Counted from the first letter of the stretch, positions 40,667 to 49,322 are shown. The stretch: DNA of 64,000 nt from Mesoterricola sediminis (GCF_030295425.1 NZ_AP027081.1:2649001-2713000); one strand, 5' to 3'. Program-made: numbers and translations. The notes: generated by a model from the sequence alone, not told the origin.

Positions 40667-41608
40667 ATGGACCGGACGACCCTGGCCCGCCTCCTCTGGC
40701 CCCTGGCGGCGGCCGCCACCCTCCTGCCCTGGACCGGATCGGCCACCGCCCTGGTGGGCGGCGCTCTCCTCGCCCTGCTCCTGGGCAACCCCTACCAGGC
40801 CCTCTTCAAGCGGTGGACCTCGCGCCTCCTCGCCTGGTCCGTGATCGGCCTGGGCGCGGGCATGGACCTGCGTGTCGTCCTCCGGGCCGGCTTCCACGGC
40901 CTGGGCTACACGGCCGTGACCATCCTCCTCACCCTGGCCCTGGGGATCTGGCTGGCCCGCCGCATGGGCGTGGCCGGCAACACGGGCATCCTCGTCAGCG
41001 CCGGCACGGCGATCTGCGGCGGCAGCGCCATCGCCGCCGTGGCCCCCGTCCTCTCCGCCGAGGAGCACGAGACCAGCGTCGCCCTGGGCACGGTCTTCCT
41101 GCTCAACGCCGCGGCCCTCGTGGTCTTCCCGGCCGTGGGGCACCTCCTCCACATGGACCAGGCGCCCTTCGGGTTCTGGTCGGCCCTGGCCATCCACGAC
41201 ACCAGCTCCGTGGTGGGCGCGGCCCTCTCGTACGGCCCCAAGGCCCTGGAGATCGCCGTCACCCTCAAGCTGGCCCGGGCCCTCTGGATCGTGCCCGTCG
41301 CCCTCGGCATCGGCCTGGTCCGCAAGGAGGGCGGCAAGGCCAAGGGCAAGCGGCCCTGGTTCATCCTCGGGTTCCTGGTCGCGGCCGCCCTGGCCACGTA
41401 CGTGCCCGTCCTGCACCAGCCCGGCGTCATGGTCGCCCGGGTCGCCCGCCAGGGCCTCGTCCTCACCCTCTTCCTCATCGGGTCGGGCCTCACGGCCGAG
41501 ACCCTCCGGAAGGTGGGCCTGCGTCCCTTCCTCCACGGCCTCCTCCTCTGGATCCTCGTGGGCGGGGCCACCCTGGGCGCCGTCCTGGCCGGCCTCCTCC
41601 ACCCCTGA
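40667..41608 (+). CDS. YeiH-family putative sulfur-compound exporter
   Basis: A 313-residue inner-membrane protein with about ten helices. WSVIGLGAGMDLRVVLRAG, GTAICGGSAIAAVAPVL and AIHDTSSVVGAALSYG are the hallmark blocks of the YeiH/YadS ('putative sulfate exporter') family. Its substrate in most organisms is unproven. Coupled 3 bp behind the CoA-disulfide reductase/rhodanese, it may export sulfite, sulfide or another thiol-cycle product. A perfect palindrome (41622-41637) follows the stop and may end the transcript. Confidence 0.9.
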   Translation: MDRTTLARLLWPLAAAATLLPWTGSATALVGGALLALLLGNPYQALFKRWTSRLLAWSVIGLGAGMDLRVVLRAGFHGLGYTAVTILLTLALGIWLARRMGVAGNTGILVSAGTAICGGSAIAAVAPVLSAEEHETSVALGTVFLLNAAALVVFPAVGHLLHMDQAPFGFWSALAIHDTSSVVGAALSYGPKALEIAVTLKLARALWIVPVALGIGLVRKEGGKAKGKRPWFILGFLVAAALATYVPVLHQPGVMVARVARQGLVLTLFLIGSGLTAETLRKVGLRPFLHGLLLWILVGGATLGAVLAGLLHP

Positions 41609-41621
41609 ACCCGCCATTCCA

Positions 41622-41637
41622 ACCGCCCCGGGGCGGT
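41622..41637. terminator. Palindrome ACCGCCCCGGGGCGGT, first of an identical pair
   Basis: Perfect 16-base palindrome just after the exporter. There is no T-run. Its 14-base core recurs exactly at 42028-42041, on the other side of the CheY-like gene. Confidence 0.5.
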
Positions 41638-41651
41638 GCTAAGCTTCCGCC

Positions 41652-42017
41652 ATGGCCCGCATCCTGGTGATGGACGATAGCGCATTCATGCGCACCCTCC
41701 TGAGGGGCGCCCTGGAGGCGGCTGGCCACGAGGTGGAGGACTTCCTGCCCATGAGCGCCCTCGAGGTGCTCAAGAAGACCAAGGAGTGGAAGCCGGACCT
41801 CGTCCTCACGGACTACCACATGCCCCTCATCAAGGGGGACGAGGTGGCGCGCATGGCCCAGCGCGGCTGCCCCGACGCCCGGATCCTGGTCCTGACGGCC
41901 ACGCGCGATCCGGATGTGGAGGCCCGCCTGCGGCGCTCCGGCGCTTCCCTCGTCCTCTATAAGCCCATGGCGGCGCCGGAGGTGCTGAGGCATGCGGAGG
42001 AACTGCTGGCCCAATAG
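41652..42017 (+). CDS. Single-domain CheY-like response regulator
   Basis: A 121-residue receiver with no output domain. The acidic pair D8/D9, phospho-acceptor D54 (LVLTDYHMP), Thr/Ser in LVLTATRD and Lys in LYKPMAAPE are all present. It probably signals by protein contact, as CheY does with the flagellar motor, or acts as a phosphorelay intermediate. No kinase or chemotaxis gene is next to it. It is bracketed by two copies of CCGCCCCGGGGCGG, so it seems to be transcribed alone. Confidence 0.9.
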   Translation: MARILVMDDSAFMRTLLRGALEAAGHEVEDFLPMSALEVLKKTKEWKPDLVLTDYHMPLIKGDEVARMAQRGCPDARILVLTATRDPDVEARLRRSGASLVLYKPMAAPEVLRHAEELLAQ

Positions 42018-42027
42018 CGCCGGAAGG

Positions 42028-42041
42028 CCGCCCCGGGGCGG
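42028..42041. terminator. Palindrome CCGCCCCGGGGCGG, second of the pair
   Basis: Same 14-base perfect palindrome as at 41623-41636. It lies 10 bp after the CheY-like stop. Terminator or regulatory role not settled. Confidence 0.5.
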
Positions 42042-42112
42042 GGATCGTCCGCGCGGCCTCCGAGGCCCCGCCCGGGGGCCGTCGGACGGAGTATTCTTTT
42101 AGAGGAAAATAG

Positions 42113-42153
42113 TTGACAAGTGCTCCTTGAGTATTATCCTATAGTTGTATAGG
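42113..42153 (+). promoter_or_regulatory. Promoter TTGACA-16-TATCCT overlapped by operator CCTATA-GTTG-TATAGG
   Basis: TTGACA at 42113-42118 and TATCCT at 42135-42140 form the promoter. A perfect inverted repeat, 42138-42153, covers the -10 box and start site, as expected for an ArsR repressor. The core TATAGTTGTATA resembles TATGATTGTATG before the second ArsR gene, at the same distance (about 23 bp) from the start codon. Confidence 0.75.
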
Positions 42154-42168
42154 CAAAGGAGTGACAGG

Positions 42169-42492
42169 TTGACCCTCTCGGCCCCCCTCATCTGCGATGT
42201 CAGCAAGCTCTTCGCCGCCCTGGGCGACGAGAGCCGGCTGCGCATCCTCAAGGTGCTCGTGGACGCCGGCCGCCCCATGGCCCAGGGGGCCGTGGCGGAG
42301 GCGGCGGGCCTGTCCCAGGCCAACGCCAGCAAGCACCTCATCCATCTGGCCCGGGTGGGCCTGGTGAACCGCGAGCCCAGCGGGAACCAGGTGCTCTTCA
42401 CCCCGGTCACCCCCCTCGTCCCCGAGGTCTGCGACCTGGTGTGCGGCTTCGTGGCCCGCCGCATCCAGGACGCCTACTCATCCATGTCGTAG
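42169..42492 (+). CDS. ArsR-family regulator heading the RND/thioredoxin operon
   Basis: A 107-residue winged-helix repressor. LFAALGDESRLRILKVL and the recognition helix AAGLSQANASKHLIHL are typical ArsR. It lacks the classical ArsR CxC metal site in helix 3 but has C88 and C92 in PEVCDLVCGFV near the C-terminus and C9 near the N-terminus, which could sense metal, persulfide or redox state. I chose TTG 42169 because AAAGGAG precedes it by 7 bases and the operator then sits just upstream; the earlier TTG at 42145 lies inside the operator. It is followed 11 bp later by the TolC gene. Confidence 0.88.
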   Translation: MTLSAPLICDVSKLFAALGDESRLRILKVLVDAGRPMAQGAVAEAAGLSQANASKHLIHLARVGLVNREPSGNQVLFTPVTPLVPEVCDLVCGFVARRIQDAYSSMS

Positions 42493-42503
42493 GAGCTGCG
42501 ATC

Positions 42504-43805
42504 ATGCCTTCCCTGCTGCGGATCCTTCCGCCCTTCCTCGCGCTGGTGGCCCAGGCCCAACAGCCCCTCACCCTGCCGGACGCCATCCGCCAGGCCTGGA
42601 AAGGCCAAACAGGCTTACAAGCTGGCGAGGCCCTGGCCGACAAGGCCCGGGCCGAGGCCGAGGCCCTGAAGGCCCTGCGCCTGCCCACGGTCTCCCTGGG
42701 CGTGGGCCTGACCCGGACCACCGAACCCATGCAGGTGTTCGGCACCCGCCTGGACCAGGCGCGCATCAGCCAGATGGACTTCATGCCCGACCGCCTCAAT
42801 CACCCCGCCGCGATCACCGGCGGCGGCGCCACCCTCACCGTCCAGCAGCCCCTCTACGCGGGCGGGCGCCTCGACGCCGCCGCCCGGGCCGGGGCGGCCC
42901 TGGCCGGCAGCGAGACCGCGGCCCAGGGCTGGCGGCGCCAGCAGGTGGCCCTCGCCGTGGCCCAGGCCTACTTCGGCGCCCAGGTGGCGGACCAGGCCGT
43001 CCGCTACGCGGAGGACACCCTCCGGCAGGCCCAGGAAACGGAGCGGTTCGTGGCCGCCCGGGTCGAGCAGGGCCTCCTGCTCCGTTCCGAGGGCGAGCGC
43101 GCCAAGGCCTTCCGGGCCCAGAGCGAGGCGGGCCTGGCGGAGGCCAAGGCCCGGGCGGCTTCCGCCCGCTCGGCCCTGTCCCTCCTGACGGGCGTGGACA
43201 CCGCGTCCGCCCACCTGAGCACCGACCTCGAAGCCCCCAGCGCCCCCCTCCCCGGCGGCCCCGGTCTGCGGGGCGACCTGGAGGCCGGCAAGCGGCTGGC
43301 CGAGGCCGCCCGGGCCGGCGTCGACGCCGCCAAGGGCGCCCTCCGGCCCGAGGTGGGCCTGAACCTCACCGCCGGCACCGCCCGCTACGCCCTGGGCGAG
43401 GGCGGCAACTGGACCACGGCCTCCGTGGGCGCCAAGTGGACCTTCTCCTTCGGCGACAGCCGACGGGTCAGCGCCGCCCGCGCCCAGGCCCGGGCCGCCG
43501 AACTGGGCCTCCAGTGGCAGACCCGCCAGGCCTCCCGCGAGGTGGAGGAGGCCCGCCGGGCCGTTGAGACGGCCGAGGCCAAGATCACCTTCGCCCGGAC
43601 GGCCGTCGAGGCCTCCGAGAGCGTCCGCGCCATCCGCACCGCCCGGCACCGGGAAGGGCTGCTGCCCCTCGTCGAGGTGCTCGACGCGGAGGCGGGCCTC
43701 TCCGGCGCCCGCACCCTCCTGCTCGGCAGCCGCCTGGAATGGCGCGTCAGCCGCGCCCAGCTCGCCCTTGCCCTTGGTCAACCCATCGAAGGCGTCACGG
43801 AGTAG
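42504..43805 (+). CDS. TolC-family outer-membrane efflux protein
   Basis: A 433-residue outer-membrane channel with a signal peptide (FLALVAQAQQ). Two OEP repeats form the trans-periplasmic alpha-barrel: heptad-rich helices near residues 95-190 and 290-400. YAGGRLDAAARAG and REGLLPLVEVLDAEAGLSGA are family blocks. It exports with the membrane-fusion and RND proteins directly downstream (3-bp gap, then ATGA). AGGAG is 8 bases before ATG 42504. It may also serve the RND pump at 34314, which lacks its own channel. Confidence 0.92.
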   Translation: MPSLLRILPPFLALVAQAQQPLTLPDAIRQAWKGQTGLQAGEALADKARAEAEALKALRLPTVSLGVGLTRTTEPMQVFGTRLDQARISQMDFMPDRLNHPAAITGGGATLTVQQPLYAGGRLDAAARAGAALAGSETAAQGWRRQQVALAVAQAYFGAQVADQAVRYAEDTLRQAQETERFVAARVEQGLLLRSEGERAKAFRAQSEAGLAEAKARAASARSALSLLTGVDTASAHLSTDLEAPSAPLPGGPGLRGDLEAGKRLAEAARAGVDAAKGALRPEVGLNLTAGTARYALGEGGNWTTASVGAKWTFSFGDSRRVSAARAQARAAELGLQWQTRQASREVEEARRAVETAEAKITFARTAVEASESVRAIRTARHREGLLPLVEVLDAEAGLSGARTLLLGSRLEWRVSRAQLALALGQPIEGVTE

Positions 43806-43808
43806 CCC

Positions 43809-44813
43809 ATGAACCGCACCCTCCTCATCCTGCCCCTCACCGCTGTCCTGGCGGGCCTCGCCTGCGGCAAGCACGAGGCGCCCGCCCAGGCCCCCGCCCT
43901 GCCCACCGCCCGGGTGAAGCTGGCCGCGCCGGCCGGTACCCTGGACGGCGGCTGGATCGCCGCCACCCTCACCTCCACCCGCAAGGCCACCCTCTCCACC
44001 CGCATGGCCGCCTCCATCCGGCGCGTGCACGTGACGGAGGGCCAGCAGGTCGCCGAAGGCGCCCTCCTGGTGAGCCTGGCCGACGAGGACCTGCAGGGGG
44101 GCCTCAAGGCCGCCCAGGCCGCCGTGGACGCCGCCAGCGCCCACCACCGGCGCATCCAGAACCTGGCCAGGCAGAACGCCAGCACCCCCAGCGAGCTGGA
44201 GATGGCGGCCACCCAGCTGGCCCAGGCCCAGGCGGCCCTGGCCGGCGTGAAGGCCAACCTGGCCTACACCCAGATCCGCGCCCCCTTCGCCGGGGTCGTG
44301 CAGCGCCGCTACGCGGACGAGGGGGCCTTCGCGGGCCCCGGCATGCCCCTGGTGGACCTGGAGGGCCAGGGCGCCCTTGAACTGGAAGGCACCGTCTCCG
44401 AGCAGGAGGCCAAGAGCCTCCGCAGGGGCCTGAAGGTGAGCTTCGAGGCGGAAGGCGCCAAGGGCTCGGCCGAGATTTCGGCCCTCTCCACCGGCGGCGA
44501 TCCGGTGTCCCACCGAGCCGCCTTCCGGGCCCGCGTCCTCGGCGGAGCCTGGCGCACCGGCGCCTTCGCCCGCATCCAGGTCCCCGGCATCAAGGCGGAA
44601 GGCCTCACCGTGCCCCGCACCGCCCTGGTCACCCGGGGCGAGCTGACGGGGGTCTTCGTGGCCCGGGACGGCAAGGCGGAGCTCCGCTGGCTCTCCCTGG
44701 GCGACGCGCGCGGCGAGGTGGTCCCGGTCCGGGCCGGCCTCACCGCGGGTGAACAGGTCATCGACACGCCCGGCGCCCTCACGGATGGGCAGCCCATCGA
44801 GGTGGTGAAATGA
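43809..44813 (+). CDS. RND membrane-fusion lipoprotein
   Basis: A 334-residue HlyD/AcrA-type adaptor. The lipobox is LAGLAC near residue 19, so it is lipid-anchored. Lipoyl halves (AASIRRVHVTEGQQVAEGALLVSL and YTQIRAPFAGVVQRRYADEGAF) flank a short alpha-hairpin. It links the RND protein downstream to TolC upstream. ATGA overlap with the pump gene. Confidence 0.92.
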   Translation: MNRTLLILPLTAVLAGLACGKHEAPAQAPALPTARVKLAAPAGTLDGGWIAATLTSTRKATLSTRMAASIRRVHVTEGQQVAEGALLVSLADEDLQGGLKAAQAAVDAASAHHRRIQNLARQNASTPSELEMAATQLAQAQAALAGVKANLAYTQIRAPFAGVVQRRYADEGAFAGPGMPLVDLEGQGALELEGTVSEQEAKSLRRGLKVSFEAEGAKGSAEISALSTGGDPVSHRAAFRARVLGGAWRTGAFARIQVPGIKAEGLTVPRTALVTRGELTGVFVARDGKAELRWLSLGDARGEVVPVRAGLTAGEQVIDTPGALTDGQPIEVVK

Positions 44814-47800
44814 GCATGGAACCCACGCAGGTCACCGCGCGGCTGGGCCTCGCGGGCCGGCTCGCCAAGGCCTTCCTCCGCAGCAAGCTGACGCCCCTCC
44901 TCGTCTTCGCCTCCCTCCTCCTGGGCGTGATGGCCGTGGTGCTCACCCCCCGGGAGGAGGAGCCCCAGATCATCGTCCCCATGGTGGACCTGTACGTCCC
45001 CTACCCCGGCGCCAGTCCGAAGGAGGTGGAGTCCCAGGTCACCACACCGCTGGAGAAGCGCCTCTGGGGCATCCCCGGGGTGGAGTACCTCTACAGCACG
45101 AGCCGGCCCGGCATGGCCCTCCTCACGGTGCGCTTCAAGGTCAACGAGCCCCAGGAGCCCAGCCTGGTCAAGGTCCACCAGGAGCTCGCAGCCCATCCCG
45201 AGATCCTGCCGGCGGGCGCCATGAAGCCCATCGTCCGCCTCCAGACCATCGACGACGTCCCCTTCCTGACCCTCACCCTCCACGGCGAGGGCCAGACCCC
45301 GGGCCAGCTCCGCCGCCTCGGCGAGGCCCTGGCCCGCGAGTTGTCCACCCTGCCCGACACCGCCCAGGCGAAGGTGATCGGCGGCGCCCGCCGCATGGTC
45401 CGCATCGAGCCCGACCCGGACCGGCTCCGGGCCCTGAACGTCAGCCTGGCTGAGCTCCAGCCGGCGCTCCAGAGCGCCGAGGCCCAGCTGCCCGCCGGAG
45501 CCCTCGTCGACCGCGGGCGCCGCACCAGCCTGGAGGCCACGGGCTTCGTCCTGGAGGCCCGGGAGCTGGACCGGCTCGTGGTGGCCGTGCGCAACCAGCG
45601 TCCCATCTACCTGGCCGACGTGGCCCGCGTGAGCGACGGCCCCGATCCCGAACCCCCCGTCGTCCTCTTCGGGGCCGCCGGCAGCCTCGAGAACGCCGTC
45701 ACCGTCACCCTCTCCAAGCGCGCCGGCGCCAACGCCACCGCCCTGAGCCACGCCGCCCTGGCGAAGGTCGAGGCCCTCCGGGGCGGCCTCCTGCCCCGGG
45801 CCCTCAAGGTGGACGTGACCCGCGACTACGGCGAGACCGCCGGCGACAAGAGCAACGAGCTCATCGAGCACCTGCTCATCGCCACCCTCTCCGTCATCGC
45901 CCTCATCCTCCTCGCCATGGGCTGGCGCTCCGCCGTCGTCGTCGGCGTGGCGGTCCCCGTGACCCTCGCCCTGACGCTGCTCCTCACCTACCTGTTCGGG
46001 TACACCCTGAACCGGGTGACCCTGTTCGCCCTCATCTTCTCCATCGGCATCCTGGTGGACGACGCCATCGTGGTGGTCGAGAACATCCACCGCCACATGC
46101 ACCTGCCCGGGCCCCGGAAGAGCTTCGCGGCCACCGTCGTCGAGGCCGTGGACGAGGTCGGCAACCCGACCATCCTCGCCACCTTCGCCGTCATCGCCGC
46201 CATCCTCCCCATGGCCTTCGTGCGGGGCCTGATGGGCCCCTACATGCGGCCCATCCCCGTGGGCGCCAGCCTCGCCATGCTCTTCAGCCTGGCCATCGCC
46301 TTCGTCATCAGCCCCTGGGCCTCCCTCAAGATCTTCCGCAAGGAGGCCCAGCTCCCCGAGACCGACGCCAGCGGCCTCCACCCGGCCACCGTCGAGAACG
46401 CCCCGGCCGAACCCGGCCACGCCCACGACCACCCCGGGGAGGGCGCCGAGGACTGGGGCACCCGCGCCTACCGCCGGGTCATGCGCGCCCTGCTCACCAA
46501 CGGACGCGTCCGGCTGGGCTTCTTCGTGGGCGTCGCCGCCCTCCTGGCCGGGGCCATGGCCCTCGTCGGCACCGGCGTCGTCAAGGTGAAGATGCTCCCC
46601 TTCGACAACAAGTCCGAATTCATGGTCCAGCTCGACCTGCCCGCGGGCACGCCCCGGGAGGACGCCCTCGCCCTGGGCCAGCGCGTGGCCAAGCGGCTCA
46701 TGGCCGAGCCCGTCGTGCGCAACGTACAGGTCTACAGCCAGGAGGCGGCTCCCTTCACCTTCGTGGGCATGGTCCGCCACAGCTTCCTTCGCCAGGACGC
46801 CAGCATGATCGACGTCCAGGTGAACCTGGTGGGCAAGGGCGACCGCAAGGAGCAGAGCCACGCCATCGCCACCCGCCTCCGCCCCGAGCTGGAGAAGATC
46901 ACCGTCCCCGCCGGCGCCCGGATGAAGGTGGTCGAGATCCCCCCCGGCCCGCCCGTGCTCGACACCGTCGTGGCCGAGGTGTACGGCCCCACCCCCGAGG
47001 AGCGCGCCCGCTACGCCTCCGAGGTCCTCAAGGCCTTCCGGGCCGTCGACGGTGTCGTGGACGTGGACTCCACCCTCAACCCCACCGACCCCAAGATCAG
47101 CCTCGTGCTTGACCGGGAGAAGGCCGCCCTCCACGGCGTCGCGCCCTCCCATGCGGTCCAGACCCTCTACATGGCGGGCCAGGGCCACGCCGCCGGCACC
47201 TTCCACGTCCTGGAAGGCGCCACCCAGGTGCCCGTGGTCGTCCAGCTCGCCCCCGAGCGGCGCCGCGAGCTGCGGGACCTCCTCCAGCTCACCGTCCCCG
47301 GCGCCCGGGGCCCCGTGCCCCTCTCCGAGCTCGTGACCGTGAAGGAGGGCCGCGAGGAGGCCGACATCCAGCACAAGAACCTCATGCCCGTCGCCTACGT
47401 GTTCGGCGACCTGGCCGGGACCATCGAGAGCCCCGTCTACGCCCTGGCGGCCCTCGGCAAGAAGATCGACGCCATCCCCGGCACCCACGGCAAGCCCGTC
47501 GTCCGCCTGGGCCTCAGCCACCCCGCCGCCACCGAAGACCTGGTCATGAAGTGGGACGGCGAGTGGCACATCACCCTCGAGGTCTTCCGGGACCTGGGCC
47601 TGGCCTTCGCGGCCGTCCTGGTGCTGATCTTCGTGCTCGTGGTGGGCTGGTTCGAGAGCTTCACGATCCCCTTCGTGATCCTCGTCCCCATCCCCCTCAG
47701 CCTCATCGGCATCATCCCCGCCCACGGGGCCCTGGGCGCCTTCTTCACCGCCACCAGCATGATCGGCTTCATCGCCGGCGCCGGCATCATCGTGCGCAAC

Positions 47801-48106
47801 AGCATCATCCTCGTGGATTTCATCGAGCTCAAGCTCTCCGAAGGCATGGCCCTCGAGAGCGCCGTGGAGGAGGCCGGCGTGGTGCGGTTCCGCCCCATGC
47901 TCCTCACCGCCGCCGCCGTCATGGTCGGCTCCAGCGTGATGCTGGCCGACCCGATCTTCCAGGGCCTGGCCATCAGCCTGATGGCCGGCGAGGTGGCGGC
48001 GACCCTCCTGTCCCGGCTCGCCGTGCCCGTGCTCTACTACCTCGTCGCCCGCCGGGGCCGCGCCGCGGACCTCCAGCGGAAGGCCGCCTCCCAGGAGCTC
48101 CCATGA
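44810..48106 (+). CDS. RND transporter of the ArsR operon
   Basis: A 1,098-residue inner-membrane pump with twelve predicted helices. ILVDDAIVVVENIHRHMH in helix 4 has the paired Asp of proton-driven RND pumps. It lacks the methionine-rich and acidic signature of CusA/CzcA heavy-metal pumps and is distinct from the AcrB-like pump at 34314. A His-rich loop (HDHPGEGAEDW) sits between the two halves. I know of similar pumps encoded beside thioredoxin, DUF2892 and rhodanese genes, but the substrate is unknown. A thiol, persulfide or metalloid compound is a guess from neighbours. ATGA overlap joins it to the thioredoxin. Confidence 0.92.
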   Translation: MSMEPTQVTARLGLAGRLAKAFLRSKLTPLLVFASLLLGVMAVVLTPREEEPQIIVPMVDLYVPYPGASPKEVESQVTTPLEKRLWGIPGVEYLYSTSRPGMALLTVRFKVNEPQEPSLVKVHQELAAHPEILPAGAMKPIVRLQTIDDVPFLTLTLHGEGQTPGQLRRLGEALARELSTLPDTAQAKVIGGARRMVRIEPDPDRLRALNVSLAELQPALQSAEAQLPAGALVDRGRRTSLEATGFVLEARELDRLVVAVRNQRPIYLADVARVSDGPDPEPPVVLFGAAGSLENAVTVTLSKRAGANATALSHAALAKVEALRGGLLPRALKVDVTRDYGETAGDKSNELIEHLLIATLSVIALILLAMGWRSAVVVGVAVPVTLALTLLLTYLFGYTLNRVTLFALIFSIGILVDDAIVVVENIHRHMHLPGPRKSFAATVVEAVDEVGNPTILATFAVIAAILPMAFVRGLMGPYMRPIPVGASLAMLFSLAIAFVISPWASLKIFRKEAQLPETDASGLHPATVENAPAEPGHAHDHPGEGAEDWGTRAYRRVMRALLTNGRVRLGFFVGVAALLAGAMALVGTGVVKVKMLPFDNKSEFMVQLDLPAGTPREDALALGQRVAKRLMAEPVVRNVQVYSQEAAPFTFVGMVRHSFLRQDASMIDVQVNLVGKGDRKEQSHAIATRLRPELEKITVPAGARMKVVEIPPGPPVLDTVVAEVYGPTPEERARYASEVLKAFRAVDGVVDVDSTLNPTDPKISLVLDREKAALHGVAPSHAVQTLYMAGQGHAAGTFHVLEGATQVPVVVQLAPERRRELRDLLQLTVPGARGPVPLSELVTVKEGREEADIQHKNLMPVAYVFGDLAGTIESPVYALAALGKKIDAIPGTHGKPVVRLGLSHPAATEDLVMKWDGEWHITLEVFRDLGLAFAAVLVLIFVLVVGWFESFTIPFVILVPIPLSLIGIIPAHGALGAFFTATSMIGFIAGAGIIVRNSIILVDFIELKLSEGMALESAVEEAGVVRFRPMLLTAAAVMVGSSVMLADPIFQGLAISLMAGEVAATLLSRLAVPVLYYLVARRGRAADLQRKAASQELP

Positions 48107-48519
48107 AATCCGCCCTCCCCTTCGTCCTCCTCGCGCTCGCGGCCGCCCTGGCCTGCGACCGCGCTTCCCGCACCACCCAACCCCAAGGAGCCTCCACCGT
48201 GTCCGCCGTCCAGACCCTCACCGCCGCCACCTTCCCCGCCGTCCGCGACCAGGCCAAGCCCGTCCTCATCGACTTCTGGGCCCCCTGGTGCGGCCCCTGC
48301 CGGACCCAGGGCCCCATCGTCGACCAGGTCGGGACCCAGGTCGGCGACACCGCCGTCGTCGCCAAGGTGAACGTGGACGACGAGCGCGCCCTCGCCGCCC
48401 AGTTCGGGGTCCAGGCCATCCCCACCCTGGTCGTCCTCAAGAACGGCCAGGTCGTCAACCGCTTCGTGGGCGTCCAGAGCGCGGACGTCCTCGCCGGCGC
48501 CCTCAACGCGGCGCGCTAA
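48103..48519 (+). CDS. Thioredoxin-like lipoprotein
   Basis: A 138-residue exported thioredoxin. The N-terminus (LALAAALAC, C18) is a probable lipobox, so it is anchored and faces the periplasm. The active site WCGPC (C63, C66) and cis-Pro loop (QAIPTLVVLKNGQ) are intact. Periplasmic WCGPC proteins usually reduce disulfides or persulfides and need an electron source across the membrane; none is obvious here. ATG overlaps the RND stop. Confidence 0.9.
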   Translation: MKSALPFVLLALAAALACDRASRTTQPQGASTVSAVQTLTAATFPAVRDQAKPVLIDFWAPWCGPCRTQGPIVDQVGTQVGDTAVVAKVNVDDERALAAQFGVQAIPTLVVLKNGQVVNRFVGVQSADVLAGALNAAR

Positions 48520-48528
48520 GGAGAGACC

Positions 48529-48741
48529 ATGAACGTCGACCGCATCGTCCACATCGTCGCCGGGACCCTCGTCCTGGCCAGCGTCGCCCTCACCCGCTGG
48601 CACAACCCGAACTGGATCTGGCTCACCGTCTTCGTCGGGGCCAACCTCCTCCAGAGCGGCCTCACCAACTGGTGCCTGATGTCCAGCATCCTCGCCAGGC
48701 TGGGCGTGAACACCCAGGGCGCCTGCGGCGTGAAGCCATGA
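48529..48741 (+). CDS. DUF2892/YgaP-like small membrane protein
   Basis: A 70-residue protein with two hydrophobic helices (IVHIVAGTLVLASVAL and WIWLTVFVGANLLQSGL) and the NWCLMSSILARLG block of DUF2892, the domain found fused to rhodanese in YgaP. It also has a late CGV. AGGAGAG precedes the ATG. ATGA overlap with the next gene. Likely forms a membrane partner with the rhodanese two genes down. Confidence 0.88.
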   Translation: MNVDRIVHIVAGTLVLASVALTRWHNPNWIWLTVFVGANLLQSGLTNWCLMSSILARLGVNTQGACGVKP

Positions 48742-48926
48742 CCCTCCTCCTCGCCAAGCGCATCGCCCTGGGCGTGCTGATCGGCGGCGGCCTGGGCTTC
48801 GCGTACCAGAGGCTCATCGGCTGCCGCACCGGCACCTGCCCCCTCACGGCCACGCCCCTGCGCGCCATCCTCTACGGCGCCGTCGTCGGCACCGTCTGGG
48901 CCCTCGGGTCCCGCTCCGGTTCCTGA
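48738..48926 (+). CDS. DUF6132-like small membrane protein
   Basis: A 62-residue protein with two helices. GLGFAYQRLIGCRTGTCPLTATP is characteristic: a CxxxxC loop between membrane segments, seen in small proteins that travel with DUF2892 and rhodanese genes. Sulfane-sulfur transfer or transport is plausible because of these neighbours. Confidence 0.75.
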   Translation: MTLLLAKRIALGVLIGGGLGFAYQRLIGCRTGTCPLTATPLRAILYGAVVGTVWALGSRSGS

Positions 48927-48935
48927 AGGATCGCC

Positions 48936-49301
48936 ATGCCGTCCCTGTCCACCTCCGACCTCACCCTCCTGGCCGCCCTGTTCATCGGGGTGGCCTGGTA
49001 CCTCCTCATGCGGCGGCGGGCCCAGGCCGAGCCCATGACCCGCCAGCGGCTCCAGGAGCTGCGCCAGCAGGGCGCCGTCGTCCTCGACGTCCGGAGCCCC
49101 GGGGAATTCGCCGCGGGCCACGCCCCCGGCGCCCGGAACATCCCCCTGGGCGACCTCAAGGCCCGCCTGGGCGAACTGGACCGGACCCGGCCCGTCCTGG
49201 CCTGCTGCGCCTCCGGCATGCGCAGCGGATCCGCCTGCGCGATCCTCCGCAGGGCGGGCTTCACCGAGGTCCACAACCTCGGCCCCTGGACGAACCTCTG
49301 A
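48936..49301 (+). CDS. Membrane-anchored rhodanese
   Basis: A 121-residue protein. A single N-terminal helix (TLLAALFIGVAWYLLM) anchors it, followed by one rhodanese domain: VVLDVRSPGEFAAGHAPGARNIPLG and active-site loop CCASGMRS with C91 as the persulfide carrier (C90 adjacent). The positively charged RRRAQ after the helix puts the domain on the cytoplasmic side. It ends the ArsR operon and likely moves sulfane sulfur together with the small membrane proteins upstream. Confidence 0.92.
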   Translation: MPSLSTSDLTLLAALFIGVAWYLLMRRRAQAEPMTRQRLQELRQQGAVVLDVRSPGEFAAGHAPGARNIPLGDLKARLGELDRTRPVLACCASGMRSGSACAILRRAGFTEVHNLGPWTNL

Positions 49302-49322
49302 CCTGAGGGCCAGACCCGCCCC

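Noticed and set aside
42169-42492. Arsenic resistance operon
   Set aside because: ArsR family membership only. The arsenic-binding CxC in helix 3 is missing, and no arsenite pump or arsenate reductase is near.
44309-47725. 1,138-codon minus-strand frame opposite the second RND pump
   Set aside because: Same kind of antisense shadow of a GC-rich gene.
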